DNA of 64,000 nucleotides from Microbacterium testaceum StLB037. GTDB taxonomy: Bacteria; Actinomycetota; Actinomycetes; Actinomycetales; Microbacteriaceae. The notes under the pieces were generated by a model. That model ran no database searches, was not told the origin of the DNA, and worked only from the letters and a program-made list of their open reading frames with translations. A program made the position numbers and the translations under genes. Of the stretch, positions 35,329-44,405 are shown piece after piece (position 1 is the stretch's first letter; every line of letters begins with the position of its first letter). The stretch covers positions 1,054,110 through 1,118,109 of the forward strand of contig NZ_VTQH01000001.1 in assembly GCF_008763945.1 (NCBI RefSeq), given 5' to 3'.

Positions 35329-36858
35329 TCAGTTCCTTCCGGCGGTCATGTGCCGCATGAGGTTCTCCTGCGTGGCGTCGTCGCGGCTGACCTCGGCCGT
35401 GATGCGCCCCTCGGAGATCGTGTAGATGCGGTCGGAGAGGCCGATGACCTCGGGCAGCTCCGACGAGATGACGATGACGGCCTTACCCTGGGCCGCGAGT
35501 TCGTTGATGATCCCGTAGATCTCGTACTTCGCCCCGACGTCGATGCCCCGGGTGGGCTCGTCGAGGATCAACACGTCGGGTCCGGTGAACATCCACTTCG
35601 ACAGCACGACCTTCTGCTGGTTGCCGCCGGAGAGACGCCCCGTGATCGCGGCGACGCTGGGGGCCTTGATGTTCATCTTGTAGCGGTACGAATCGGCGAC
35701 CTTGTACTCGCGGTACCGGTCGACCACCCCGAGGCGGGCGAGCCGGGCGAGAGCGGATGCCGAGACGTTGACCTGGATGTCGCCGATGAGGTTGAGGCCG
35801 TACTTCTTGCGGTCCTCGGTGGCGTAGGCGATGCCGTGCTTGATCGCGGCGTCGACCGTGCGGACGTCGATCTGCTGACCGTTCTTGTAGACCTCGCCCG
35901 AGATGCCCGTGCCGTACATGCGCCCGAAGATGCTCATCGCGAGCTCGGTGCGACCGGCGCCCATGAGGCCGGCGAAACCGACGATCTCGCCGGCGCGCAC
36001 CATGAAGGAGGCGTCGTCGATGACCACGCGCTCGGTGTCGACGGGGTGGTGAACGGTCCAGTTCTCGACGCGGAACAACTCGTCGCCGATGTCGGGTTCG
36101 CGCGGCGGGAAGAGGCTGTTCAGGTCGCGGCCGACCATGGCGCGGATGATGCGGCCCTCGTCGGTGTCGGCGTCGGAGCGGTGCATCGTCTCGATCGTGC
36201 GACCGTCGCGGATGATCGTGATGCGGTCGGAGATGCGCAGCACCTCTTTGAGCTTGTGGCTGATGATGATGCAGGTGATGCCCTGCGTCCGCAGCTGGTC
36301 GATGAGATCGAGCAGGTGGGCGGAGTCGTCGTCGTTCAGCGCGGCGGTGGGCTCGTCGAGGATGAGGAGCTTCACCTCTTTCGCGAGCGCCTTGGCGATC
36401 TCGACGAGCTGCTGCTTGCCGACGCCGAGCTCGAAGATCTTCGTCGCGGGGTTCTCGCGCAGGCCCACGCGCTTGAGCAGCTCGGCCGCCGCGGTGTTCG
36501 TGGCGTTCCAGTCGATGACGCCGCGGCGCGACTTCTCGTTGCCGAGGAAGATGTTCTCGGCGATCGAGAGGTACGGGCTGAGCGCCAGCTCCTGGTGGAT
36601 GATGACGATGCCGGCGGCCTCGCTGTCGTTGATCGAGCGGAACGCCATCTGCTCGCCCTCGAGGGTGATGCTGCCCTCGAAGCTGCCGGCGGGGTAGACG
36701 CCGCTGAGCACCTTCATCAGCGTCGACTTGCCCGCGCCGTTCTCGCCGCAGATCGCGTGGACCTCGCCGCGGTAGACGTCGATCGACACGTCTGCCAGCG
36801 CGGGAACCCCGTTGAACGACTTCGAGATCCCCGACATGCGCAGGATCGGTTCGGTCAT
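35329..36858 (-). CDS. Sugar ABC transporter ATP-binding protein, XylG/MglA type
   Basis: 509 residues from the ATG at 36858, with GGAGGG upstream; the frame is open further into the hairpin region but that part is not coding. Two fused ATPase domains. The first has Walker [10 protein letters not shown], a degenerate signature [14 protein letters not shown] and Walker [12 protein letters not shown]. The second has an altered Walker [10 protein letters not shown], signature [14 protein letters not shown] and Walker [13 protein letters not shown], the usual asymmetry of CUT2 ATPases. Energises uptake through the neighbouring permease. Unlike the other two sugar systems in this window it brings its own ATPase. 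Confidence 0.95.
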   Translation of the reverse strand: MTEPILRMSGISKSFNGVPALADVSIDVYRGEVHAICGENGAGKSTLMKVLSGVYPAGSFEGSITLEGEQMAFRSINDSEAAGIVIIHQELALSPYLSIAENIFLGNEKSRRGVIDWNATNTAAAELLKRVGLRENPATKIFELGVGKQQLVEIAKALAKEVKLLILDEPTAALNDDDSAHLLDLIDQLRTQGITCIIISHKLKEVLRISDRITIIRDGRTIETMHRSDADTDEGRIIRAMVGRDLNSLFPPREPDIGDELFRVENWTVHHPVDTERVVIDDASFMVRAGEIVGFAGLMGAGRTELAMSIFGRMYGTGISGEVYKNGQQIDVRTVDAAIKHGIAYATEDRKKYGLNLIGDIQVNVSASALARLARLGVVDRYREYKVADSYRYKMNIKAPSVAAITGRLSGGNQQKVVLSKWMFTGPDVLILDEPTRGIDVGAKYEIYGIINELAAQGKAVIVISSELPEVIGLSDRIYTISEGRITAEVSRDDATQENLMRHMTAGRN

Positions 36859-36876
36859 GGTGTGTGCTGTCCCTCC

Positions 36877-36983
36877 GCCGCCCCACAGGCGGCCTTTCGA
36901 CTCCGCCGCCCTCGGGCGGCATCTCGGCTCCGCCGCCCAGGGCGGCACGGGAGCGGCGGGGCGGGCGAACCCGCCCCGCCGCC
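36877..36983 (-). repeat. Four consecutive hairpins between binding-protein and ATPase genes
   Basis: Hairpin D (36953-36982) has a 13-bp perfect stem with a TTCG tetraloop on the transcribed strand and begins 7 nt after the binding-protein stop. Hairpins C (36932-36946), B (36905-36920) and A (36877-36893) are 6-7-bp stems, each built from GCCGCC/GGCGGC arms, repeated about every 27 bp. They likely stabilise the binding-protein mRNA and damp downstream expression. Confidence 0.8.
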
Positions 36984-36989
36984 GGTGGA

Positions 36990-38111
36990 TCAGAGTCCGA
37001 CGTCGGACGCCTTCAGGAAGCCGGAGTCGATGAGCTTCGACTGCACGTCGTCCTTCGTGACGACCTCGGGGGTCAGCAGGTAGGACGGGACGACCTTCTT
37101 GCCGTTGTCGTAGGTCTTGGTGTCGTTGACCTCGACCTCCTTGCCGTCCTTGATCTCCTGGATCATCGTGAAGACGCGGTCACCGAGGGCACGGGTGTCC
37201 TTCCAGACCGTCATCGCCTGCGCGCCGTCGAGGATCGCCTTGACGTTGGCCTTGTCGGCGTCCTGACCGGTGATGATCGGGTAGTCGGCGCCGGGGGTGT
37301 AGCCGGCCGACTTCAGCGACGCCTCGATACCGATGGCGAGGCTGTCGTTGGGCGAGAGCACCACGTTGACCTTCTTGCCGTCGCCGTAGAACGACGAGAG
37401 GCGGTTGTCCATCTCGGACTGCGCCTTGTCGGAGGCCCAGCCCTGGATGCCGATCGACGCCCAGGCGTCGTCGCTCGCGGGCGACTTGCCGCTGGGAACG
37501 ACCAGCTTTCCGCTGTCGACGTAGGGCTTGAGCACGTCCCACGCCCCGGCGAAGAAGAACTTCGCGTTGTTGTCGTCGGGGCTGCCGGCGAAGGGCTCGA
37601 GGTTGTAGGGGCCCTTGCCGTCCTTGAGGCCCAGCTGCGCCTCGATGTACTGGCCCTGCAGGGTGCCGACCTTGTAGTTGTCGAACGTGGCGTAGTAGTC
37701 GACGTTCTCGCTGCCGTTGATGAGGCGGTCGTACGCGATGACCTTGGCGTTCTGCGCCTTGGCCTCCTGCAGAACGGGGCCGAGGGTCGAGCCGTCGATC
37801 GCGGCGATGACGAGGATCTTCGCGCCACCTGAGATCTGGTTCTGGATCTGGCTGATCTGCTGGTCGGTCTTGTTGTCGGCGTACTGCAGGTCGACGGTGC
37901 ACCCGGCATCCTGGAGCTTCTTCTGCAGCTGCTCGCCGTCGTTGATCCAGCGCTCGAGGCTGCGGGTGGGCATCGCGATGCCGACGTTGCACTCGGTCGA
38001 TCCGCCGCCCGCGGCGTCCCCTCCGCCGTCCGCCGGACGGGTGGAGCTGCACGCCCCGAGACCCACGGCGAGTGCGGCGATGGCCGCACCGGTCAGGATT
38101 TTCTTCAGCAT
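36990..38111 (-). CDS. Sugar-binding lipoprotein, XylF/ChvE type
   Basis: 373 residues from the ATG at 38111, with AGAGAGGAA upstream; the open frame before it lies in the promoter region. Lipobox LGLGAC, Cys about residue 21. The mature protein opens [20 protein letters not shown], then [20 protein letters not shown], the pattern of ChvE/XylF-type periplasmic-binding proteins with Trp in SLERW for sugar stacking. [20 protein letters not shown] near the C-terminus is also family-typical. First gene of the operon. Xylose, arabinose or galactose are plausible ligands; the sequence alone does not decide. Confidence 0.92.
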   Translation of the reverse strand: MLKKILTGAAIAALAVGLGACSSTRPADGGGDAAGGGSTECNVGIAMPTRSLERWINDGEQLQKKLQDAGCTVDLQYADNKTDQQISQIQNQISGGAKILVIAAIDGSTLGPVLQEAKAQNAKVIAYDRLINGSENVDYYATFDNYKVGTLQGQYIEAQLGLKDGKGPYNLEPFAGSPDDNNAKFFFAGAWDVLKPYVDSGKLVVPSGKSPASDDAWASIGIQGWASDKAQSEMDNRLSSFYGDGKKVNVVLSPNDSLAIGIEASLKSAGYTPGADYPIITGQDADKANVKAILDGAQAMTVWKDTRALGDRVFTMIQEIKDGKEVEVNDTKTYDNGKKVVPSYLLTPEVVTKDDVQSKLIDSGFLKASDVGL

Positions 38112-38217
38112 GTGATCTGCGTTCCTCTCTGAACAGCAGGGACCCTTCGATCCGTACCCGCGCCCTCCCCGGCGTCGGATCGGGTACGTCTTCGTTCCCG
38201 GCACTCTGGTCCGTCGA

Positions 38218-38275
38218 ATTATGACGGCTCCGAAAAAATATCCATCGGAGGGGGTTTTGTCTATAGCCGCGTCAA
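38218..38275 (-). promoter_or_regulatory. Likely promoter region of the XylFGH-type operon
   Basis: CATAAT on the reverse strand (38223-38218) is the best -10. An inverted repeat TCCGA (38229-38233) and TCGGA (38245-38249) with an A6 run between them lies directly upstream and may be a repressor site. The AT-rich composition stands out from its surroundings. No clear -35. Confidence 0.35.
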
Positions 38276-38327
38276 AATTCATCCAGCCCGTGATCGGACC
38301 GTGATCCCGCGCCGCGAAGGCCCGCCG

Positions 38328-38897
38328 TCAGCGCTCGTCGCGATCGGCGCCCGACCACAGATCGCCGCACTCGACGAGCTGGGCCTCTTGCGCGATGAGG
38401 TACGGGCGCGCGCCGATGTCGCCCCGGATCGCGGCAGCCAACGGACCCCAATGGTCGCGCCCGAGAAGCACCGGGTGGCCGGGGGCCCCGTCGTACGTCG
38501 CCTGCACGAGGGCGTCCGCGCCGAAGCGGCGCACGACCCGCGCAACGGCCGCGGGCGGAACCTCGGGGGTGTCGACGGGCAGCACCACGACGGAAAGAGC
38601 GGGACCGGATGCCACGGCAGCCAGCCCCGCGCGCAACGACGCCGCGACACCCGAGGCCCAGTCCGCGGCTCGCACGATCGAGACACCGGCGGGGACGAGA
38701 ACCGCCGCCGCGTCGGCCTCGGCGCCGAGCACGACCGTGACATCGTGGCATCCGCCCTCGCGCAGCGCCCGCGCGGCGAGCGCGACCCACGGGGTTCCGG
38801 CGGGAGTGCGGGCGAGGGCCTTGGGCCCACCGAAACGTCGCCCGGCGCCCGCGGCCAGCACGAGGCCCGACACGGTTCCGACGGGCGCTGCGGGCAT
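38328..38897 (-). CDS. MocA/MobA-like nucleotidyltransferase for molybdenum cofactor
   Basis: Predicted to cytidylylate molybdopterin, making the MCD form of the cofactor needed by xanthine dehydrogenase. 189 residues from the ATG at 38897. The nucleotide-binding motif GLVLAAGAGRRFGGPKAL is at the N-terminus, with VVVLPVDTPEVPP (metal-binding Asp) near residue 95 and GHPVLLGRDHWG near 145, typical of MocA. A TACGCT -10 (38912-38907) would start the message about 3 nt before the ATG. Divergent from xdhC across a 51-bp shared regulatory region, which supports a common role in XDH maturation. Confidence 0.82.
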   Translation of the reverse strand: MPAAPVGTVSGLVLAAGAGRRFGGPKALARTPAGTPWVALAARALREGGCHDVTVVLGAEADAAAVLVPAGVSIVRAADWASGVAASLRAGLAAVASGPALSVVVLPVDTPEVPPAAVARVVRRFGADALVQATYDGAPGHPVLLGRDHWGPLAAAIRGDIGARPYLIAQEAQLVECGDLWSGADRDER

Positions 38898-38906
38898 GGT
38901 CACGAC

Positions 38907-38941
38907 AGCGTAGCGTGCGCGAAACACGCCCCGATTACGGT
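38907..38941 (+). promoter_or_regulatory. GAAAC-type box and promoter of xdhC (divergent with mocA-like gene)
   Basis: GTAGC (38910-38914), six bases, GAAACACG (38921-38928), and exactly 10 nt after GAAAC a TACGGT -10 (38936-38941). Predicted start 38948, one base before the xdhC ATG. The reverse-strand TACGCT (38912-38907) overlaps the box and serves the mocA-like gene. Confidence 0.6.
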
Positions 38942-38948
38942 CGCACCC

Positions 38949-39917
38949 ATGCTCGAACTGGCCGCCGACCTGGTGCCGCTGCTCGACGCGGGCGTGCCCG
39001 TGGCGGCCGTCACGGTCACCGCGGTCGTGCGCAGCGCACCGCGAGGCGTAGGCGCGACGCTGGCCGTCACGAGAGACGCGCGGGTGATCGGATCGATCTC
39101 GGGCGGCTGCGTCGAAAGCGACGCGGTCATGCTCGGTCTCGACGCGCTGCGCACCGGGACCGTGCGCCGAGCGCGCTTCGGCTTCGGCGACGACGACGCC
39201 ATCACCCCGATCGCGGCGGGACTCGCGTGCGGAGGGGCCGTCGACGTCGTCGCCTACCGGGTCGAAGACGCCCATCGCCCCGCTCTCGAGGCAGCCCGGA
39301 ACGGCCGAGACGCGACGCTGAGCCTCGACCTCGGCGGTGACGAACCGCTCGTGATGCATCGCGCCGCTCCCCCGCACCTGATCATCCTCGGCGCGGGCGA
39401 GCACGCGGCGGCGCTGTGCCGACTGGGCGCGGCCGCAGGCTTCGCGGTGACCGTGTGCGACGACTGGGCGCTCCTGGTGACCCGCGAGCGCTTCCCCGAC
39501 GCGACCGACCTCGTCGTCGCCGCGCCCCACGACTTCCTGGCGACGCTTCCCGCCCCCGACGCGCGCACGGCCGTGTGCGTCCTCACCCACGACGAGCGCC
39601 TCGACGTGCCGGCGATCCGCGCGGCCCTGCGCCTGCCCGTGGGTTTCGTCGGGGCCATGGGGGCCCGCGCCACCGTCTCGCGCCGAGCGGCACTGCTCCG
39701 TGCCGCCGGAGTGACGGATGCCGAGCTCTCGCGCCTGCATTCCCCTCTCGGCCTCGACCTCGGCGGACGCTCCCCGGAAGAGACGGCCCTGTCGGTGATC
39801 GCCGAGATCGTGGCATCCCGAAACGGCGCCGACGCCCGACCGTTGCGCGAGGCCGCCGGTCCCCACCTGCACGCGATGGCGGGCGGCGCCGGCTTCTGCG
39901 CGGTGAGGAGCGCGTGA
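38949..39917 (+). CDS. XdhC/CoxI-family xanthine dehydrogenase maturation factor
   Basis: Binds molybdenum cofactor and helps its sulfuration and insertion into xanthine dehydrogenase. 322 residues from the ATG at 38949. The N-terminal XdhC domain has VGATLAVTRDARVIGSISGG with the Cys of GGCVESD. The C-terminal Rossmann domain reads PHLIILGAGEHAAALCRLGA, followed by CVLTHDERLDVPAIRAAL and GFVGAMGARATVSRRAALL. First gene of a four-gene operon with 4-bp overlaps throughout. The structural XDH genes are 19 kb away but share the same promoter element. Confidence 0.9.
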   Translation: MLELAADLVPLLDAGVPVAAVTVTAVVRSAPRGVGATLAVTRDARVIGSISGGCVESDAVMLGLDALRTGTVRRARFGFGDDDAITPIAAGLACGGAVDVVAYRVEDAHRPALEAARNGRDATLSLDLGGDEPLVMHRAAPPHLIILGAGEHAAALCRLGAAAGFAVTVCDDWALLVTRERFPDATDLVVAAPHDFLATLPAPDARTAVCVLTHDERLDVPAIRAALRLPVGFVGAMGARATVSRRAALLRAAGVTDAELSRLHSPLGLDLGGRSPEETALSVIAEIVASRNGADARPLREAAGPHLHAMAGGAGFCAVRSA

Positions 39918-41212
39918 GCGTCGTCGTCGTCCGCGGGGCCGTCGCCGTCGTCGAGGACTCCGGGCGCGTGCGGTCGGGCGACGTCACGATCGTCGACGGG
40001 ATTGTGACACCGACGGCTGATACGACGGATGCCGAGATCATCGACGCCACCGGCTGCGTCGTCACGCCCGGACTGGTCAACGCCCACCACCACCTGCTGC
40101 AGACGGCGTTCCGCACGCTTCCGGGCACGCGCGGCATCCCGATGCGCGACTGGCTACCGGCGATGGCCGCGGCCTACGCCGAGGCGGGGGTCGACCCCGA
40201 GCTGACCGGCCTCGCCGCCCGCGCGGGTCTGGCCGAGGCGCTGCTGTGCGGGGTGACGACCGTCGCCGACCACCACCTGACCTGGCCGGTCGGGGCCGAC
40301 ACGGTCGGGATGGCCCGGGCCGCCGCCTCCGCGGCAGGCGACCTCGGTGCCCGCCTGGTGTTCGTGCGCGGGGCGGCGCGCGACGACCCGCAGACCGCGG
40401 CCTCCTCGGCGGAGGCCATCGTCGGTGCCCTCGTGCCGAGCGCGCCGGGAGGCGTCTCGCCCGACGGGATGCTGCAGATCGCCGTGGGCCCTGCCGGGGT
40501 GCACAGCGACTCGCGGGAGACGTTCGAGCTGCTCGGCGAGGTCGCTCGTCGCCACGGGCTGCGCCGCCGCACGCAGGCCAACGAGGTCGTCGACGTCGAG
40601 ATCGCCCTCGACCGCTATGGAAGACGCCCCCTCGACCTGCTCGAGGAGTGGGGCTGGCTCGCCCCCGACGTCACCCTCGCCCACCTGTGCGACGTGTCCG
40701 ATGACGAGATCGCCCGGGTCGCGGCATCCGGGGTCTCCGCCACCCACGCCCCCGGATGCGACGTGCCCATGGGCTGGGGCGTGGCGCCGGTGCGCCGATT
40801 GCTCGACGCCGGGGTCGCCGTCGGCCTCGGGACGAGCGGCGGGGGCAGCAACGACGCGGGCCACCTGCTCGCGGACGCGCGCCTGGCCCTGCAGGTGTCG
40901 GCTCTGGTCGGGCCTCAGCTGCCGGCATCCGAGGTGCTGGGCATGGCGACCGCCGGATCGGCCGATGGACTGGGGCGGCCCGAGCTCGGCCGGCTCACCC
41001 CCGGATCGGCCGGGGACCTGTGCCTCTGGGACGTCTCGGGCGTCGCCGACGCCGGCGTGGCGGACCCGATGGCGGGACTGCTCTGGGCCTCGCCCGGGCG
41101 GCGGCCCCGGACCGTCGTGGTCGCCGGACGCGTCGTCGTCGACGAGGGGCGACTGGTGCGTGCCGACGAGCGCGAGGTCGTCGCCCGACTCCTCGAGAGG
41201 GTGAAACGATGA
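39914..41212 (+). CDS. Atypical amidohydrolase (COG0402, TrzN/8-oxoguanine-deaminase-like) with substituted metal ligands
   Basis: 432 residues from the GTG at 39914 (GTGA overlap with xdhC). The fold and the first ligand pair are normal: VTPGLVNAHHHLLQTAFRTL, and later LEEWGWLAPDVTLAHLCDVS with the usual His. But the third metal motif, normally HTHLAE, reads RRTQANE: the His ligand is Gln while the Glu is kept. The Asp of the final motif, normally GxDGxxSND, is Ser in GLGTSGGGSND; TrzN-type hydrolases have Thr there. So two of five usual ligands are replaced. Operon company suggests a purine-like substrate such as guanine or 8-oxoguanine. Whether it is a metal enzyme, an altered hydrolase or inactive is open. 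Confidence 0.75.
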   Translation: MSVVVVRGAVAVVEDSGRVRSGDVTIVDGIVTPTADTTDAEIIDATGCVVTPGLVNAHHHLLQTAFRTLPGTRGIPMRDWLPAMAAAYAEAGVDPELTGLAARAGLAEALLCGVTTVADHHLTWPVGADTVGMARAAASAAGDLGARLVFVRGAARDDPQTAASSAEAIVGALVPSAPGGVSPDGMLQIAVGPAGVHSDSRETFELLGEVARRHGLRRRTQANEVVDVEIALDRYGRRPLDLLEEWGWLAPDVTLAHLCDVSDDEIARVAASGVSATHAPGCDVPMGWGVAPVRRLLDAGVAVGLGTSGGGSNDAGHLLADARLALQVSALVGPQLPASEVLGMATAGSADGLGRPELGRLTPGSAGDLCLWDVSGVADAGVADPMAGLLWASPGRRPRTVVVAGRVVVDEGRLVRADEREVVARLLERVKR

Positions 41213-41835
41213 CCACCATGGCTCCCGTGATGGATACCCCCAGCAGCGACGAACGCCTCGGCGCTCACCTGCGCGGCCTGCGCAAAGCGCGCGGGTTGAC
41301 CCTCACCCAGCTCGCCGAGGCCGCGACCCTGTCGCATCCGTTCCTCAGCCAGCTGGAGCGCGGGCTCGCCCGGCCGAGCATGGCGAGCCTCGAGCGCCTC
41401 GCACGGGCGCTGGGGACGAGCCGCGTCGAGCTGCTCGCCGGATCGGAGCCGCCGCGCGCCGACCACGACGCCGAACCGTCGTTCGTCGCCGCCGACGAGG
41501 GGGTCATCGGGCCGTACGCCGAGGGCACCGCCCGACTGCTCGCCGAGGGGCCGCGGCGGTTCGAGCCGCTCGAATTCACCGGGTCGAACGCCGAGCCCGG
41601 CGACCACTACGTGCACGACGAAGACGAGTTCCTCACCGTTCTCGAGGGGTCGATCGTCATCTCGTTCGGCGGCTTCGGCGAGCGCACCCTGCGCGTCGGC
41701 GACTCGGTGTACTGCCGGTCGGGCACGCCGCACCGGTGGCACTCACCCGACGGCTCGACCTACCGGTTGCTCATCGTGAAAGAGCTCGTACACGGCGGCG
41801 CCGCCGACGACGCGATCGAACAGGAGGACACGTGA
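41209..41835 (+). CDS. XRE-family regulator with cupin domain
   Basis: 208 residues from the ATG at 41209, with GAGAGGGTGAAACG upstream and a 4-bp overlap with the amidohydrolase gene. The helix-turn-helix (about 18-75) reads LRGLRKARGLTLTQLAEAAT and HPFLSQLERGLARPSMASLE. The cupin (about 125-195) has EPGDHYVHDEDEFLTVLEGS and RSGTPHRWHSPDGSTYRLL, keeping several metal-type His and Glu residues. This layout is common for PuuR/SutR-like local regulators of small-molecule catabolic operons. It likely senses the substrate of its own operon, by inference. Confidence 0.9.
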   Translation: MTTMAPVMDTPSSDERLGAHLRGLRKARGLTLTQLAEAATLSHPFLSQLERGLARPSMASLERLARALGTSRVELLAGSEPPRADHDAEPSFVAADEGVIGPYAEGTARLLAEGPRRFEPLEFTGSNAEPGDHYVHDEDEFLTVLEGSIVISFGGFGERTLRVGDSVYCRSGTPHRWHSPDGSTYRLLIVKELVHGGAADDAIEQEDT

Positions 41836-42779
41836 GCGCAGGAGTCACGTTCGAAGCCGTCGTACGCGAGCGGCGCGAGGCCGCGGACGGCGTCGTGGTG
41901 CTCGACCTCGAGCGCACCACGGGGACGCTGCCCCACTGGTCTCCGGGAGCGCACATCGACGTCGTGCTGCCCGGCGGGATCGAACGGCAGTACTCGCTGT
42001 GCGGCTCGCCGAGCGAACGCGGCACGTGGCGCATCGGCGTCCTGCGCGAGCGCGAGGGATCGGTCTGGCTGCACGAGAACGCCCGCGTCGGGACGGCCCT
42101 GCGCGTACGCGGCCCCGCCAACCACTTCCTCTTCGCGCCCACCGCGGGCCGGTCGTACGTCTTCGTCGCGGGCGGAATCGGCATCACCCCGATCGTGCCG
42201 ATGATCGAGGCGGCCGCGGCGGCCGGGTCCGAGTGGACCCTGCTCTACGTCGGGCGCTCGCGCACGACGATGGCCTTCGTCAGCGAGCTCGAGGAGCAGT
42301 ACGGCTCTCGCGTCGAGGTGTTCGCGGCCGACGAGGGCCGGCGACTCGACCTGTCCGCCCGCCTCGGCACCCCCGTGGCGCGTACGGTCGTGTACGCGTG
42401 CGGCCCCGCCCGCCTTCTCGAGGCCCTGGATGCCACGATGTCGGTCTGGCCGCGCGGAAGCCTTCACGTCGAGCGGTTCGAAGCCAAGGTGCTCGGCCCG
42501 CCGGTGTGGACCGAGCCGTTCGAGGTCGACCTGATGATGTCGGGGCTGACGGTCACGGTTCCGCCCGAGCGATCGGTGCTCGACGTCATCGAGGAGCAGG
42601 GGATCGTCGTCCCCTCGAGCTGCCGCGTGGGTACGTGCGGCACGTGCGAGGTCTCCGTGATCGACGGCGACATCGAGCACCGCGATTCGGTGCTCTCCCC
42701 CGAGGAGCAGGATGCCAACCGCTCGATGATGCCGTGCGTCTCGCGCGCGGCGTGTGCGCGGATCACGCTGGAGCTGTAG
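41832..42779 (+). CDS. Ferredoxin-type reductase, phthalate dioxygenase reductase/VanB family
   Basis: Electron-transfer flavoprotein delivering electrons from NADH through FMN to a plant-type [2Fe-2S] centre. 315 residues from the GTG at 41832, with CAGGAGGACAC upstream. The flavin site is IERQYSLCGSPSE (RxYS pattern), the nucleotide site FVAGGIGITPIVPMIEAA. The C-terminal ferredoxin domain has CRVGTCGTC and a distant MPCVSRA Cys. Such reductases normally serve Rieske oxygenases, but none is in the window; its partner is unknown. Last gene of the xdhC operon; its 3' end overlaps the convergent MFS gene by 17 bp. Confidence 0.9.
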   Translation: MSAGVTFEAVVRERREAADGVVVLDLERTTGTLPHWSPGAHIDVVLPGGIERQYSLCGSPSERGTWRIGVLREREGSVWLHENARVGTALRVRGPANHFLFAPTAGRSYVFVAGGIGITPIVPMIEAAAAAGSEWTLLYVGRSRTTMAFVSELEEQYGSRVEVFAADEGRRLDLSARLGTPVARTVVYACGPARLLEALDATMSVWPRGSLHVERFEAKVLGPPVWTEPFEVDLMMSGLTVTVPPERSVLDVIEEQGIVVPSSCRVGTCGTCEVSVIDGDIEHRDSVLSPEEQDANRSMMPCVSRAACARITLEL

Positions 42780-44019
42780 CCGCTCCGACGTCAGCGCGTC
42801 CCGCGGAAGCCGCGACCGGGGGAGCCCAGACGGCAGCGGCCACGAGCGGAGCAGCGAGCAGCACCCACGCCGCGAAGGGGGCGGCGGCCCAGCCGAGCAG
42901 GGTGCCGACGACGACGTTCCCGACGAGCACGGCGATCCCCCCGCACGTCGAGAGCAGACCGAAGAACGACCCGGTGGGACGCGCCCCGGCGAATCGCGGG
43001 ACGAGCCCCTGCGCGGTGGGGTTGGTCGTGAGGTGCCCGACGATGACCAGACCCGCGGCGGCGAACACGCCGACGACATGTCCGGTGCGGTCGAGGGGAA
43101 GGACGGCGCTCGCGGCGACGACGGCGAAGCCCGCAGCCGAGAGCGCATAGCCGGCGCGCAGGGCTCGAGCCGGGCCCACGCGGTGGCACCAGCGCGACAC
43201 CGGCAGCTGCAGGACGAGCGTGAGGGCCGAGGCCCACGCGAACATCGCCGCGACCACCGCGGGCCCGGCGTCGAGGCGCGCAAGCTGGAGCGGCAGGGCC
43301 AGGTAGAGCTGGTTGAACGCCAGCAGGTCGGCCGCGTGCAGCCCCGAGAACGCGACGAAGCGACGGTCGCGGAGCGACCACCAGCGCCCGTGGATCCCCC
43401 GCTCGGTCGCGGAGGGCGTCCGACGCGGCAGGGCGATCGCGAGGAACACCGCAATCAGCACGAAGAGGGCGGCCCCGGCCAGGGCCACCACCACGAAACC
43501 CCATCCCAGCAGAGCCGCGCCCAGCAGCGGGCCGAGCACCGCACCGAACTCGCCCGCGACGCTCAGCCACGCGAACAGCGAGGCGCGGGATCTCGCACCC
43601 GCCGGGGCGCGGCGCTGCTCGGCATCCGCCACGAGGATGTTGACCCCCGGGGAGAAGAGGGCGCCGCCGAGGCCCGTCAGCACGGTTCCCGCGATGAAGA
43701 GGGCGATCTGCGGAGAAGGGGTGAGCAGCGACAGGGCGAGGGTGCCGAAGCCCAGCACGCGCACGGCGCACCCGGTGAGGATCGTCCGTCGCGCGCCGAA
43801 GCGGTCGGCGAGCACCCCGCCGACGAGGAACATGCCCTGCTGGGCGAAGGTGCGCACTCCCAGGATCAGCCCCACCGCCGCGGACGCCAGCCCGAAGTCG
43901 TCCGTCAGCACGAGCGCGAGGAACGGGACGACGGCGAAGAAGCCGACGTTGAACATCAGCTGCGTCCCCAGCAGCACCGGCGTGCGGGCAGCGCGGGGCG
44001 GGGCGGGGGTGACGTGCAC
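42763..44019 (-). CDS. MFS transporter
   Basis: 418 residues from the GTG at 44019, with GGAAGA upstream. Twelve membrane segments by inspection, beginning LLGTQLMFNVGFFAVVPFLA. The MFS motif A loop is GGVLADRFGARRTILTGCAV near residue 68, and the second half has a weak copy around SRWCHRVGPARALRAGYA. GGALFSPGVNILVADAEQRR resembles drug or metabolite exporters of the MFS. Substrate unknown. It converges on the reductase gene with a 17-bp overlap of coding ends and is divergent from the CodA operon across 386 bp of repeat-bearing DNA. Confidence 0.88.
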   Translation of the reverse strand: MHVTPAPPRAARTPVLLGTQLMFNVGFFAVVPFLALVLTDDFGLASAAVGLILGVRTFAQQGMFLVGGVLADRFGARRTILTGCAVRVLGFGTLALSLLTPSPQIALFIAGTVLTGLGGALFSPGVNILVADAEQRRAPAGARSRASLFAWLSVAGEFGAVLGPLLGAALLGWGFVVVALAGAALFVLIAVFLAIALPRRTPSATERGIHGRWWSLRDRRFVAFSGLHAADLLAFNQLYLALPLQLARLDAGPAVVAAMFAWASALTLVLQLPVSRWCHRVGPARALRAGYALSAAGFAVVAASAVLPLDRTGHVVGVFAAAGLVIVGHLTTNPTAQGLVPRFAGARPTGSFFGLLSTCGGIAVLVGNVVVGTLLGWAAAPFAAWVLLAAPLVAAAVWAPPVAASAGRADVGAATAPA

Positions 44020-44090
44020 GGCGATCTTCCGGGGGTGGGGGCGTTCGGCGCCCGAACGATCCTGTCATCCCCGCGGGTGGGCTCGCGACG

Positions 44091-44195
<105 letters not shown>

Positions 44196-44247
44196 TTGCA
44201 CCCGACACGACGGATGCCGCCGCCTGTCCGACAACTTTGTCGAGAGG

Positions 44248-44322
44248 GTCACGCGGGGGAAATACAGCGGAAACGCGTGGTTCCTAGCATCGGAACATCG
44301 CCGGATGTTGGTCACACCAACA
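44248..44322 (+). promoter_or_regulatory. Promoter of the CodA operon with GlnR-like boxes and a downstream palindrome
   Basis: GTCAC (44248-44252), six bases, GAAAT, six bases, GAAACGCG (44270-44277), then 10 nt after GAAAC a TAGCAT -10 (44285-44290). The first three blocks match the GlnR layout gTnAC-n6-GaAAc. Predicted start near 44297. TGTTGGT (44306-44312) and ACCAACA (44316-44322) form an operator-like palindrome just after it, so a local repressor may also act. Confidence 0.65.
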
Positions 44323-44405
44323 CTGACGCAGCCGCCTCGAGCGGCTCGCCCCGCTGCTGTGGCTCCCGTCTCGACGCCTGTCTTCTCGACCCTCCGGAGG
44401 CCCTC

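Noticed and set aside
36877..36983. Regularly spaced GCCGCC units considered as a CRISPR-like array
   Set aside because: Units are short hairpins with about 27-bp period and no unique spacers of constant length; no cas genes are present.
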